This document shows, one piece after another, positions 27,192-35,922 of a stretch of 64,000 nt of DNA. The translations under genes were made by a program, and so were the position numbers. Each line of letters starts with the position of its first letter. The first letter of the stretch is position 1. This DNA comes from an uncultured Lachnospiraceae bacterium (GTDB lineage Bacteria; Bacillota; Clostridia; Lachnospirales; Lachnospiraceae), in assembly GCA_910577955.1 (NCBI GenBank), contig CAJTNC010000007.1, forward strand, positions 29,772 through 93,771, written 5' to 3'. Under the pieces are notes generated by a model. That model made no database searches and was not told where the DNA came from. It saw only the letters and a list, made by a program, of their open reading frames with translations.

Positions 27192-28031
27192 ATGTCTTAC
27201 AAAATTATTGTTGACAGTTGCTGTGAACTGCCCGATGAATATAAAAACGATCCGCGCTTCGAGCGCATTCCTCTGACACTGGAGCTCGGAGATTATCAGA
27301 TTCTGGATGACGAGCACTTCAACCAGAAAGATTTTTTGGATAGGGTTGCCGCCTATCCCCAATGCCCGAAATCAGCCTGTCCTTCGCCGGAGCGCTACAG
27401 GGAGGCCTATCACAACGATGCGGAGCATATTTACTGCATCACCCTGTCCTCCCACTTGAGCGGCAGTTACAACAGCGCCGTTCTCGGAAAAAATCTTTAT
27501 GAGGAAAAGTACGGAGCAAAGGACATATACATCTGTGATTCCGAATCCGCCAGCATCGGCGAGACCCAGCTTGCCATGAAATTCATGGAATGGGAAGAAG
27601 AAGGTTCCATGACCTTCGCTCAGATCGTGGAAAAAGCGGAAGCTTTCAGGGATGCCATGAGCACCTATTTTGTTCTGGATAATTTAGAGACCTTACGCAA
27701 AAACGGCCGTCTTTCCGGTGTGAAAGCGCTGATCGCTTCCACCTTGAGCATCAAGCCCGTGATGGGCGCTATCAAAGGCGTGATCATCCAGAAAGGTCAA
27801 TCCGTGGGCATCAAAAAAGCCCTTACCAAAATGGCGGACATCATTGTGAGCGAAGGAAAAAATCTGGATGCCAAAGTGCTTTACATCTCTCACTGCAACT
27901 GCCCCGGCAGAGCAAAACTGGTGAAAGACCTGTTGCTTGCACGCACAAAATTTAAAGATGTGAAAATACTGGATACCGCCGGTGTCAGTTCCATGTACGC
28001 CAACGACGGCGGCGTGATCGTAGCTATTTAA
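27192..28031 (+). CDS. DegV family fatty-acid-binding protein
   Basis: Cytoplasmic lipid-binding protein of 279 residues, of the FakB/DegV fold. Features: YKIIVDSCCELP at the start, SACPSPERY in the position of the SQPS-like loop, ITLSSHLSGSYNSA (ligand carboxylate loop), the central LDNLETLRKNGRLSG and VLYISHCNCPGRA. In some Firmicutes such proteins present fatty acids to the kinase FakA; no fakA lies here. A GGAG is just upstream of the ATG. It ends 18 bases before the convergent DUF1294 gene. Confidence 0.93.
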   Translation: MSYKIIVDSCCELPDEYKNDPRFERIPLTLELGDYQILDDEHFNQKDFLDRVAAYPQCPKSACPSPERYREAYHNDAEHIYCITLSSHLSGSYNSAVLGKNLYEEKYGAKDIYICDSESASIGETQLAMKFMEWEEEGSMTFAQIVEKAEAFRDAMSTYFVLDNLETLRKNGRLSGVKALIASTLSIKPVMGAIKGVIIQKGQSVGIKKALTKMADIIVSEGKNLDAKVLYISHCNCPGRAKLVKDLLLARTKFKDVKILDTAGVSSMYANDGGVIVAI

Positions 28032-28049
28032 ATATTATAGCTCACCTTA

Positions 28050-28343
28050 TTATAGAAACGTAAACTGCACCGGTCCTTTCCAGATAAGAATAATCAGCAG
28101 AATATGTACGACAAGCATAGCGGGAATGCCATAAAGAAAATACCAATGTCTTGTCTTATGATGAAATAAGTGCATACCTATCATAGAACCTGCGGCTCCT
28201 CCGAGAGCCGCTATCAATAAAAGCGTTGCCTCTGAAATCCGCCATGCACGCTTTTTTGCTTTCCATTTATCGATTCCCATAAACAGAAACCCAGCCACAT
28301 TCATAGCGATAATATAATATAAGATAATCATTAGTCCCTTCAT
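28050..28343 (-). CDS. DUF1294 small membrane protein
   Basis: Protein of 97 residues with four hydrophobic stretches and the DUF1294 signature GIDKWKAKKRAWRISE followed by AALGGAAGSMIGMHLFHHKT. Function unknown; the conserved Lys/Arg-rich loop and HHKT lie on the same side. Follows the GH25 gene by 12 bases, so cotranscription is likely. Confidence 0.9.
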   Translation of the reverse strand: MKGLMIILYYIIAMNVAGFLFMGIDKWKAKKRAWRISEATLLLIAALGGAAGSMIGMHLFHHKTRHWYFLYGIPAMLVVHILLIILIWKGPVQFTFL

Positions 28344-28355
28344 ATTTTTCTTCCC

Positions 28356-29501
28356 TTACTGCTGCCCGGTGTAATCCTTAAAGCAAATGTTCACATCCAC
28401 CTGCCCGTTTATGCCGGCCACCTGCCCCTTTTCGGAATACTGCAGCATCTTGTACTCGTACGGATAATAAATGGGCAGCGTGTAGCCTGCAAACCATTTA
28501 TCATATTGTTCTAACGCAGACAAATCGAGCATCAGCAAGAATGTTTTCATATTTCCATATATTGCCGGCTGATAACCTGCCTCTTTTACTGCTTCCAAAA
28601 ATACTTTCGCATTGTTCGTGCGTTCTGTAACTGTCAGTACGTTTGTTCTGCAGCTTTCCTTTTTTACATCCTCAATATCCAGATAGACCGGATAAGTCAA
28701 TTCATAGCCCTGCAGCATTTCTATCACAAAATTAGCCTCTTCCAGTGCTTCTTCCTCATTCAGCGCCTGTGTAAAGAAATATACCCCGACAGGAATCCCG
28801 TTGGCGGTCGCACCCTCTATATTCTGCCTGAAAAACTCGTCTTCCAGAATGCCTCCCTCGCTGTAACCGCGGATGCCCACACGGATGATCGCATAGTCAA
28901 CGCCGTCATTTTTCACAGCAGCCCAGTCTATTTCCCCCTGATACTTTGATACGTCAATGCCCTTTTTGGTAAGCGTTTCTCCCTCCGCCTGATAGGTGAC
29001 AAAGCCGCTGTCCTCCATGATAAAATTGCTGTCCACATAGGTATTCAGCGCCAGATCTTCCTGTATTGGCAGAAAATAATACTGGCCGGAGTCCAACATC
29101 ACCACATGCTCCGGATATAAATCCCGCAGAATCGCCATGGTGCCTTCCCCGTTTTCCAACCTCCCCCGCAAAATCTGCAGGACCTCCGAGTCCATATCAT
29201 CCACAGCTCCGGTGACCGCAGCAGTCACCATACTGTCCACCTGTTCCTGTGTATAAACTATCTCGTCGGAGACGGCTTCCACCGCCTGCCCGTCCTTCTC
29301 TTCCTTCTCCCCCGGTTCCTGCTCGGCAAAAACATACGCATCCCCGGCCTGATTCTTAAAATGCAGGCATAATCCGATGCTGACAAGGATCGTAATAAAA
29401 GTAACGACGACGGAAAAACTTGCAACGACCGCTAATATACGCACCTGTCGTCTCAACCTGCTTTTGCTGTTTCTCTCTGCTTCTCTTGCTCTCTTCTCCA
29501 T
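28356..29501 (-). CDS. GH25 lysozyme-like muramidase, membrane-anchored
   Basis: Predicted N-acetylmuramidase acting on cell wall. The 381-residue product has a membrane segment (about 23-47), an acidic linker, and a C-terminal GH25 barrel (about 185-378) with GIDVSKYQGEIDW, AIIRVGIRGYSEGG, GVYFFTQA, and YLDIED, whose Asp/Glu are the catalytic residues. Start has AAGGAT five bases upstream. Its own promoter is seen at 29546-29574. Confidence 0.92.
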   Translation of the reverse strand: MEKRAREAERNSKSRLRRQVRILAVVASFSVVVTFITILVSIGLCLHFKNQAGDAYVFAEQEPGEKEEKDGQAVEAVSDEIVYTQEQVDSMVTAAVTGAVDDMDSEVLQILRGRLENGEGTMAILRDLYPEHVVMLDSGQYYFLPIQEDLALNTYVDSNFIMEDSGFVTYQAEGETLTKKGIDVSKYQGEIDWAAVKNDGVDYAIIRVGIRGYSEGGILEDEFFRQNIEGATANGIPVGVYFFTQALNEEEALEEANFVIEMLQGYELTYPVYLDIEDVKKESCRTNVLTVTERTNNAKVFLEAVKEAGYQPAIYGNMKTFLLMLDLSALEQYDKWFAGYTLPIYYPYEYKMLQYSEKGQVAGINGQVDVNICFKDYTGQQ

Positions 29502-29545
29502 AGGTATCCTTACCGCTTTTTTTCTATAAATATACGTCTTTGTCT

Positions 29546-29574
29546 ACGATACCATTCCTTTTCTTTTCCTGCAA
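29546..29574 (-). promoter_or_regulatory. Candidate promoter of the GH25 gene
   Basis: Minus strand TTGCAG (29569-29574), 17-base spacer, TATCGT (29546-29551), 44 bases before the ATG. Confidence 0.5.
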
Positions 29575-29643
29575 TAGATTTTACAAAAACTTCATCATTG
29601 TATCACTGGAAATTACTGCCGCGGCTAAGTTATGACAAATGCG

Positions 29644-30000
29644 TCATTTTTTCATTTTAGGCTGAAAAATCAAGCTTGCAAGGTATCCGAAAATCAGCGC
29701 TGCGCCGGTACCCACGGCTGCCGCCTTAAAACCGCCCATAAACAAGCCTATAAAACCGTTCTCATCCACAGCTTCCCTGACCCCTTTCATCAGGTTGTGT
29801 CCAAACCCCATGAGCGGTACGGTGACACCGGCTCCCGCAAACTCCGCAAGGGGCTCATAAACTCCGACAAAGCTCAGAACCGCACCGAGACACACGAGAA
29901 GTACCATGATCCTGCCCGGCAGCATCTTCGTCCTTTCCAACAATATCTGTGCCAGCGCACAAATCAGTCCTCCTACCCAAAACGCATGAAAATAATCCAT
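29644..30000 (-). CDS. spoVAE: Stage V sporulation protein AE (SpoVAE)
   Basis: Inner-spore-membrane protein of the dipicolinic acid channel. The 118-residue product has four hydrophobic segments, FWVGGLICALAQILLERTK at the start and the GAGVTVPLMGFGHNLMKGV core with a GF.. (N) motif typical of SpoVAE/SpoVAC. I start at 30000 (GGGGAGG upstream), giving the usual length of about 116. It is separated from spoVAD by aroK, ridA and a small gene, but carries its own sigma-G-type promoter (30028-30056). Confidence 0.92.
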   Translation of the reverse strand: MDYFHAFWVGGLICALAQILLERTKMLPGRIMVLLVCLGAVLSFVGVYEPLAEFAGAGVTVPLMGFGHNLMKGVREAVDENGFIGLFMGGFKAAAVGTGAALIFGYLASLIFQPKMKK

Positions 30001-30027
30001 AAAAACCTCCCCATACTCTTTTGGGTT

Positions 30028-30056
30028 TAGTATGCGGAGGTTTCTGTTTTTCATAC
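30028..30056 (-). promoter_or_regulatory. Sigma-G-type (forespore) promoter of spoVAE
   Basis: Minus strand GTATG (30052-30056), 17-base spacer, CATACTA (30028-30034); this fits the forespore sigma-G consensus GHATR-17/18-CATNNTA. It lies 27 bases before the spoVAE ATG. Confidence 0.75.
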
Positions 30057-30095
30057 CGGCAAAACTCATAGTTGAAAATTTTATGTAAGATTACA

Positions 30096-30593
30096 CTATA
30101 ATCTGTATAGTTCCGAGACGATCTCCCGTATGCTTTTTTTCTCGCAGTCTACCGTCACGTCCGCATATTTTTCATACAGAGGGATTCTCTCTGCATAAAG
30201 ATCCTCAAGGGTCTGCCCCTTTTGCAGAGCAACGCCGCGCTCGTTTAAATCCCCTAACCTTTCCCTGATCGTCTCGCAGGACAGCTTTAAATAGACTACC
30301 TTTCCGATCCTTTTAAGATGCTGCATAGCCGCCGCCCCATAGACTACGCTGCCTCCGGTAGCTACCACGGTGCGTTTCGTCTCAATGGACGCGTTCACTT
30401 CCTCCTCGATCTTTAAAAAACCTTCCAGACCATATTCCGTGATCAGTTCATGAAGCAGGGCGTCATATTTTTCCTGAATCAAGAGATCGCTGTCCAGAAA
30501 ACGGCAGCCTCTGCTTTTTGCAAGCACGACTCCCACCGTGCTTTTCCCTGCTCCCGGCATCCCGATCAAAATAATATTACTTTTTCCTGTCAT
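30096..30593 (-). CDS. aroK: Shikimate kinase
   Basis: Phosphorylates shikimate in aromatic amino acid synthesis. The 165-residue protein has the Walker A GMPGAGKSTVG (about 12-22), the shikimate-binding DSD motif (SDLL) and GLEGFLKIEEEV with the F/E..R-type lid start, and VVATGGSVVY, the glycine-rich substrate loop. Normal length. AGGGTGG precedes the start. It lies 22 bases after ridA. Confidence 0.93.
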   Translation of the reverse strand: MTGKSNIILIGMPGAGKSTVGVVLAKSRGCRFLDSDLLIQEKYDALLHELITEYGLEGFLKIEEEVNASIETKRTVVATGGSVVYGAAAMQHLKRIGKVVYLKLSCETIRERLGDLNERGVALQKGQTLEDLYAERIPLYEKYADVTVDCEKKSIREIVSELYRL

Positions 30594-30615
30594 CTAATCC
30601 ACCCTGCGTCTCTGA

Positions 30616-30987
30616 TCATACGGCTGCTATCACTTCCACTTCGCACAGCACATCTTTCGGAAGCTTCTTTACCGCAACACAGCTTCTCGCCGGTTTTCCC
30701 GTGAAATATTTCTCGTAGACCGCATTAAACGCAGCAAAATCAGCCATATCTGCCAAAAAGCAAGTGGTCTTCACTACGTTTTCATAGGCTGTATCCGCCG
30801 CCTTCAATATTTCACCGACATTCTTCATGACCAGTTCCGCCTGTGTTGTGATATCCGCCCCTTCAATTTCCCCTGTGGCCGGATTGATCGGGATCTGCCC
30901 CGAAGCAAACAAAAATCCATTCGCAACGATTCCCTGCGAATAAGGACCGATCGCCGCAGGCGCCTTATCTGTCGAAATCTTTTTCAT
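30616..30987 (-). CDS. ridA: RidA family enamine/imine deaminase
   Basis: Hydrolyses reactive 2-aminoacrylate-type imines from PLP enzymes. The 123-residue product shows APAAIGPYSQGIVANGFLFASGQI and, near the end, the catalytic Arg in KPARSCVAVKKLPKDVLCEVEVIA. I start at 30987 because the protein there matches the family's beginning (MKKISTDKAP); the longer frame to 31035 adds an unrelated stretch. Confidence 0.95.
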   Translation of the reverse strand: MKKISTDKAPAAIGPYSQGIVANGFLFASGQIPINPATGEIEGADITTQAELVMKNVGEILKAADTAYENVVKTTCFLADMADFAAFNAVYEKYFTGKPARSCVAVKKLPKDVLCEVEVIAAV

Positions 30988-31076
30988 ACCGTTACCATAC
31001 CCTTTCCGTAAATCTATAACTATCTTCATTGTCAATCTGTTCTGCCCGTCACGGAATCCTCGAGCGCCGTGCAGAT

Positions 31077-31307
31077 CTACTCCTCAAACTCTGCCGTCAC
31101 ATAGTAACCCGCAGAGCGCTCTTCCACCTTTACCACAACTCCCTCTCTGGCGGACATCCGCTCCGAAAAAGGAAAATTACCGGACATCGCCAAAGCCGGA
31201 TCTATCGTATAATAGTAATTGCTGGGAAGAACCCCCTCCGTGACAGTCACGCGGTCGCCCGCCTGCAGCAGTCCTGCACGTTCCATTTTAAATTCCATTT
31301 CTCTCAT
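31077..31307 (-). CDS. Small protein of unknown function
   Basis: A 76-residue, charged, soluble product that I do not recognise. Hydrophobic-polar alternation (AGDRVTVTEG, GVVVKVEERSAGYYVTAEF) suggests a small beta-barrel, such as an SH3- or OB-like fold. AGGCGG lies six bases before the ATG. It lies 89 bases upstream of ridA in the same direction and follows the spoVAD terminator. Confidence 0.65.
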   Translation of the reverse strand: MREMEFKMERAGLLQAGDRVTVTEGVLPSNYYYTIDPALAMSGNFPFSERMSAREGVVVKVEERSAGYYVTAEFEE

Positions 31308-31394
31308 ATCGCCGCCTCTGAAAACCGAGCAATCTTGTCTATAACGATACTATCATACTCGCGATAAAGAAGCTGTGTCAACTGTTTTTTGCAG

Positions 31395-31423
31395 AAAACA
31401 AAAGGGCGGGTCACTCCCCGCCC
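31395..31423 (-). terminator. Rho-independent terminator after spoVAD
   Basis: On the minus strand GGGCGGG (31417-31423) pairs with CCCGCCC (31404-31410) around a six-base loop and is followed by TTTTGTTTT. It ends the spoVAD transcript. Confidence 0.85.
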
Positions 31424-31429
31424 GCACAT

Positions 31430-32482
31430 CTATGCAGCCCTTTCTATCACGACTCCGTGGGCTATGCCCGGTACTGTCATTCCCTCGTTAAAACTGGTCT
31501 TTGACAAAAGCGCACCGGTGGGCACAAAGAGCACTCTTTTCCAGACGCCTTCCTCCAACATTTTGAGAATATACGCCGACAGCGTCACCGCGCTGCAGCC
31601 GCATCCGGAACCGCCGCTCCCCACATCCTGAGTTCCACAGTCATAGATTTCAATGCCGCAGTCCATGTGCCTGCTCTCGATGTCTATATTTTTCTCTTTT
31701 AACAGATCAAGCAACGCCCTCTGCCCAACAAGTCCCAGATCACCGGTGACGATCCTGTCATAGTCCTCGGGTTTTCTGCCGAAGTCCTTCAGATTTGCGG
31801 CAATCAGTTCACAGGCCGCCGGAGCCATGCAGGCACCCATATTTAAGGAATCCTTGATGCCGTAGTCCACAATCTTTCCGCTTGTCACCCCGGTTATCTT
31901 CGCCCGGTTTTTTTGATTAACCTCAGAAGTCAATACAAATGCCGCGCTTCCGGTCACCGTCCATGTCGCTGACGGCGGCCGTTGATTTCCGTAGGACAAC
32001 GGATAACGGAACTCCTTCTCCGCACTGGCAAAATGACTGGATGTGACGCAGATGACATGTTCCGCCATACCGCCTGAAACAGCCATCGTTCCCAATCCCA
32101 GCGTCTCCCCGCAGGTGGAGCAGGCCCCATAGACGCCCATATGCGGGATCCCGAAAGACGCTACTCCGAAGGAGGAAGCCGTGGATTGACCAAGCAAGTC
32201 ACCCGCAAACAGATACCGCATCTGTTCCGCCTGCATCCCCGCCTTCCCGAGGGCTAACGTCACAGCCTCCTTCTGCAGGGTGCTCTCCGCCTCCTCCCAT
32301 GTCTTACAGCCGAAAAGATCGTCTTTTCCTGTCATGTCGATCAATTCCCTAAAAGGTCCTTCGCCTTCCTTTGTTCCCGCCACACAGGCGCTGGCCCTGA
32401 TATATACCGGACGCCCCGGCACAAAGCTCTGACTGCCGGCCATCCTGCCGCCCGCATCTGTTCTTCCTGTCTGCTGCCCCAT
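31430..32482 (-). CDS. spoVAD: Stage V sporulation protein AD (SpoVAD)
   Basis: Soluble component of the dipicolinic acid uptake channel with a thiolase-like fold. The 350-residue product has GVYGACSTCGETLGLGTMAVSGG (thiolase-like nucleophile-elbow region), CVTSSHFASAEKEFRYPLSYGNQRP and GSGGSGCGCSAVTL near the end. Start at 32482 follows GGGAGG. It is detached from spoVAA-AB-AC by about 5 kb and preceded by palindromic element B; a strong terminator follows. Confidence 0.93.
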   Translation of the reverse strand: MGQQTGRTDAGGRMAGSQSFVPGRPVYIRASACVAGTKEGEGPFRELIDMTGKDDLFGCKTWEEAESTLQKEAVTLALGKAGMQAEQMRYLFAGDLLGQSTASSFGVASFGIPHMGVYGACSTCGETLGLGTMAVSGGMAEHVICVTSSHFASAEKEFRYPLSYGNQRPPSATWTVTGSAAFVLTSEVNQKNRAKITGVTSGKIVDYGIKDSLNMGACMAPAACELIAANLKDFGRKPEDYDRIVTGDLGLVGQRALLDLLKEKNIDIESRHMDCGIEIYDCGTQDVGSGGSGCGCSAVTLSAYILKMLEEGVWKRVLFVPTGALLSKTSFNEGMTVPGIAHGVVIERAA

Positions 32483-32513
32483 AAAAAAACCTCCCTGCAC
32501 TCTTTACTTTTTT

Positions 32514-32723
32514 AGGCGATTGCGAAACTCATTGATTCTACCGCTTTGCCGTGCAAAATTTACGCATCAATAAGCAGGCGCTGTGAGACCGCCGGCACTT
32601 AGGCGCCGTATTTTGGTGCCTTATGTGTCCGCTGCGGTCGAGCCGCAGTGAAAACGTGCCTGCGCCTTGATCGTAAATTTTGCACAAGCAATACTTGCAG
32701 AAAGATGAGTTTCGCAAATACCT
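32514..32723. repeat. Palindromic element, copy B (210 bp)
   Basis: Fills the gap between the glycosyltransferase and spoVAD genes. Ends are inverted repeats (perfect 13 bp TTGCGAAACTCAT at 32520-32532 with 32705-32717, extending with mismatches). Next inward comes GTGCAAAATTTACG paired with CGTAAATTTTGCAC, then CAGGCGC paired with GCGCCTG, then a core (32590-32655) with GACCGC/GCGGTC, the AGGCGCC/GGTGCCT hairpin, and a side hairpin TGCGG/CCGCA. The whole can fold as one branched structure. Same family as 14561-14768 and 39418-39560. Confidence 0.85.
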
Positions 32724-32804
32724 CTTTACCTTTTTAATAAAGTGTGCAGAAAGGTTTTCTTTTATACTTCTTTTTCAAGCTCCAAGGGGATCGGCATTTA
32801 TATT

Positions 32805-33749
32805 TTACTTTTCGCTCCCCCTGTCCCACGCTTCTTTTATCTCATCTACAATATAGGGCGGGCGTGTCCTCGCCGCGTCCAATGTACGCCAGATGTATTC
32901 GCCGAGTATCCCCAGCATCAGCATTAACACTCCGGAAGCGCAGAGCACCACGCACATCAGAGACGCCCACCCCGCGATCGGAGTGCCTTTTGTAAACTTC
33001 TCCACAAATATGCTGATAAGCAGCGCCACCGCAATCAGATTAAACACGATGCCAAGCCCCGACATAAAACGCAGGGGAAAATAAGAAAAACTCATGACCG
33101 AGTCAAACACCAGCTTTACCTTTTTTGCTAACGTCCAGCGGGATTTCCCCACTTCCCTGTCCTGTCTCACAAAGTAAACCATGTCTGTCTGAAATCCCAC
33201 CCACATCACCTGCAGCGTCAGTGAAGAATTCTTTTCATCCAGCCTCTCTAACACCTCGATGACCTTTCTGTCCACCAGATAGCAGTCGCAGCCGCCCGCC
33301 GGCATGTTTTTATTGACCATTCCCCGGATGATCCGATAATAAAGGTTTGCAAAGAATACTTTTACGGGATTTTCTTTTCTCTCTTTTCTGACGGCCAATA
33401 CCACCTTATTGCCCCGCTTCCAACTATCATACATCTCGAGGATCAATGCAGAATCTTCCTGCAGATCTGCCTGCTTCGTCACCGCACAGTCCCCGGTACT
33501 GGCGGAAAGCCCGGCTAACAGCGCCGCATGTTCTCCAAAATTGCGGGAAAGCTTCACACACTTGATATGCGGATCCCCATCCCGCAGTCCGTTCATGATC
33601 TTCCAGGAATCATCCCCTGAGCCATCGTCCACGAAGACGATCTCATACTCCTCCAGTTTGTGGAGCACCTTTTTCTGCAGATCCTCATATAACATTTCCA
33701 GTGTATCCGCATTATAATAAACCGGTATCACAATCGATAATTTACTCAC
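32805..33749 (-). CDS. Glycosyltransferase family 2, GtrB/ArnC-like
   Basis: Membrane glycosyltransferase, probably moving a sugar to undecaprenyl phosphate. The 314-residue protein has the GT-A start LSIVIPVYYNADTLEMLYEDL, FVDDGSGDDSW and LSRNFGEHAALLAGL, the QADLQ metal-site motif, and two C-terminal membrane segments (about 233-257 and 267-290) with the GILGEYIWR tail typical of GtrB/DPM1-like enzymes. Start is a GTG at 33749 behind AGAAGGG. Lies 36 bases after a cupin/ketoisomerase-like gene, so the three genes make and attach one modified sugar. Confidence 0.9.
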   Translation of the reverse strand: MSKLSIVIPVYYNADTLEMLYEDLQKKVLHKLEEYEIVFVDDGSGDDSWKIMNGLRDGDPHIKCVKLSRNFGEHAALLAGLSASTGDCAVTKQADLQEDSALILEMYDSWKRGNKVVLAVRKERKENPVKVFFANLYYRIIRGMVNKNMPAGGCDCYLVDRKVIEVLERLDEKNSSLTLQVMWVGFQTDMVYFVRQDREVGKSRWTLAKKVKLVFDSVMSFSYFPLRFMSGLGIVFNLIAVALLISIFVEKFTKGTPIAGWASLMCVVLCASGVLMLMLGILGEYIWRTLDAARTRPPYIVDEIKEAWDRGSEK

Positions 33750-33785
33750 TTTAGCATCCCTTCTCTATGAGCAGCATGAAAACTC

Positions 33786-34208
33786 CTACCGCTCCGTCTT
33801 CCCGATATATTTCAAATATTCCTGATAATCCCTGATGTATTCCGCGTCGTCATAGTGTTCGCTGGAAAGCACAAGAAGAATAGAATCCGGCGAAAAATCA
33901 TACATATCTTTCCAAACATTATTTTTCAAATAAAGGCCCATGCGAGGTCTGTTCAGCTCAATAACACGGCTCTCCTCACCGTTATCCACCCGCACCTTGC
34001 TTGTCCCGCAGACATTGATCAGCACAAATTCCGACCGTATATTGGCATGCTGCCCTCTGACCACCGTGCTGTCGGAACCATAGATATAAAATATCCTCCT
34101 GATTTCGAAGGGAACATCCGTATTTCCTTCCACCACCACGAGATTTCCCCGCTCATCTCCTAAATCTTTCCACTCAAGCAGCTTTATCTGCTCATCCATT
34201 TTACTCAT
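33786..34208 (-). CDS. WxcM/FdtA-like cupin, probable nucleotide-sugar ketoisomerase
   Basis: Small cupin of 140 residues resembling dTDP-sugar 3,4-ketoisomerases. It has DERGNLVVVEG, then FEIRRIFYIYG, RGQHANIRSEFVLINVCG and SEHYDDAEYIRDY. Classical FdtA proteins show HAHK; here it reads HANI, so activity may differ or it may be a non-catalytic relative. ATGA overlap with the upstream aminotransferase gene implies joint translation. Context suggests making a 3-amino-3,6-dideoxy sugar. Confidence 0.78.
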   Translation of the reverse strand: MSKMDEQIKLLEWKDLGDERGNLVVVEGNTDVPFEIRRIFYIYGSDSTVVRGQHANIRSEFVLINVCGTSKVRVDNGEESRVIELNRPRMGLYLKNNVWKDMYDFSPDSILLVLSSEHYDDAEYIRDYQEYLKYIGKTER

Positions 34209-35329
34209 ATTTTTCCTTGCTCCCGCAGTCCTCTCTCCTGAAATCGATTGACCGCATCAGTCACCCACTCCTGTTCTTCCTCCGTCATGCCGCAGTACAT
34301 GGGAATAGACAGCACGCTGTCCGCATAACCTTCCGCAATCGGAAAATCGCCTTTGCGGTGCCCCAGATAAGCGTAGGCCTCCGACAAATGAGGCGGGATC
34401 GGATAATGTATGATCGTTCCAATCTCTCTTTGATCCAGATAGTCAATCAGTTCCTGTCTTTTGTCACAGCGAATCACATACTGATGCCAGACCGTCTCCG
34501 TTCCCTCTCTGGGCATCGGCAGCGTTATCTGATCATTATTAAGTCTTTCCTGATAGCGTTCTGCAATCTCCTGCCGCTCCCTTGTGATCTCCTCCATATG
34601 CGCCAGCCGAACGTTCAAAAGCCCGGCCTGAAGCTCATCTAACCGGGAGTTCATGCCGACAACCTTATTATAATAACGCTTTTCACTGCCGTAATTCCTA
34701 AAAATCTTTACCTCTTTTGCCAACGCCTCATCATCTGTCACAATGGCGCCGCCATCCCCGAAAGCCCCCAGATTTTTGGAAGGATAAAAAGAAAAACAGC
34801 CTACATCGCCGAAAGTTCCTGTCATTTTTCCATGATATCCCGCGCCATGAGACTGAGCGCAGTCCTCGATGAGCTTCAGACCATGCTTTTTGCAGATCGC
34901 TCCGATCCTTTCCATATCCGCCACAAGCCCGTAGAGATGCACTACCATGACCGCTTTCGTCTTTTCCGTGATACAGGATTCTATCATGTCCGCATCGATC
35001 TGATAATATCCGTCAGGTTCCACAAACACAGGTGTCGCACCGTTCATCGTAATGCCCATCACGCTGGCGATATAAGTGTTAGCCTGCACGATCACCTCAT
35101 CTCCCGGGCCGATGCCCAAAAGTCTCACTGCAATCTGCAGCGCTTCCAGACCGTTCGCCAGAGACACGCAATATTTCGCTCCGGTATAAGCGGCGAAATT
35201 CTCCTCAAAGGCGCTTACCTCTTTTCCCAGCACATACCAGCCGGAGCGCAGCACTTCCAACGCTTTGTCCTCAAATTCCCGTTGATATTTCAAAAAACCG
35301 TAATCCATCCGATTCGGCAAAATTTTCAT
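34205..35329 (-). CDS. DegT/DnrJ/EryC1/StrS sugar aminotransferase
   Basis: PLP enzyme that aminates a nucleotide-linked keto sugar. The 374-residue protein has the family pattern: SLANGLEALQIAVRLLGIG, VIVQANTYIAS, LIEDCAQSHGA, the PLP-Lys in CFSFYPSKNLGAFGDGGAI, RNYGSEKRYYN and GMNSRLDELQAGLLNVRL. AGAGGT precedes the ATG. First gene of the sugar cassette by direction, followed by the cupin and glycosyltransferase genes. Confidence 0.94.
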   Translation of the reverse strand: MKILPNRMDYGFLKYQREFEDKALEVLRSGWYVLGKEVSAFEENFAAYTGAKYCVSLANGLEALQIAVRLLGIGPGDEVIVQANTYIASVMGITMNGATPVFVEPDGYYQIDADMIESCITEKTKAVMVVHLYGLVADMERIGAICKKHGLKLIEDCAQSHGAGYHGKMTGTFGDVGCFSFYPSKNLGAFGDGGAIVTDDEALAKEVKIFRNYGSEKRYYNKVVGMNSRLDELQAGLLNVRLAHMEEITRERQEIAERYQERLNNDQITLPMPREGTETVWHQYVIRCDKRQELIDYLDQREIGTIIHYPIPPHLSEAYAYLGHRKGDFPIAEGYADSVLSIPMYCGMTEEEQEWVTDAVNRFQERGLREQGKI

Positions 35330-35451
35330 ACGATACCTCTTTTACTGCTTTTACATCTCGCTTAGACCCTTTTGTCATTATACTTGATAAAAAGGAGAAA
35401 CGCAATTTATATTTTGTTTCCTGCAGGAGGGATAAGACCCCTGAAAGCCAC

Positions 35452-35922
35452 TCAAAATCCCCCTTCATGGTAAGCCTTTGCAATTATATAAGAAGGTTCA
35501 TAATATGCACTGCAATTATAATTATCTATTACGTCACATATTTCATGATTGTAAACTCTAAAAATCCCCTCTACATAATCCTCATTCGGCAGCATCGTGT
35601 CGCAAATCAGTCTTTGATAAACTTTTCCCATTTGTATAGCAGTCGGAATCCGCATAACCAGCTCTCTGTTTACATTTTCGATTTCAAAATTTCCACTTTC
35701 AAGACGGAACTCCTTAATCCATTCCTCCTCCACATCCAACGGATTTTGTGCATGAAGTACATTTGCAACACTGATCAAGTGATATGCTTTTTCTTTGCCG
35801 ATAGTGTTTACAATATACCGGTTTCTCTGATGCAGTCTCCTCGCGATGCGTTCTACCATATAACACACAAAAAACAAATCGTTTACTTTAACGTCTTCCT
35901 CTTCAAAATAGAGATTTTTCAT
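35452..35922 (-). CDS. Uncharacterised partner of DUF3990 protein (possible antitoxin)
   Basis: A 156-residue soluble protein I do not recognise by name. It is rich in acidic and aromatic residues, with a helical N-terminal half (NDLFFVCYMVERIARRLHQ) and KAYHLISVANVLHAQNPLDV. Its start overlaps the DUF3990 gene by four bases (ATGA), and both lie in AT-rich DNA unlike the neighbours. The tight pairing suggests a toxin-antitoxin type relation; which gene is toxin is inference from the DUF3990 partner. Confidence 0.6.
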   Translation of the reverse strand: MKNLYFEEEDVKVNDLFFVCYMVERIARRLHQRNRYIVNTIGKEKAYHLISVANVLHAQNPLDVEEEWIKEFRLESGNFEIENVNRELVMRIPTAIQMGKVYQRLICDTMLPNEDYVEGIFRVYNHEICDVIDNYNCSAYYEPSYIIAKAYHEGGF

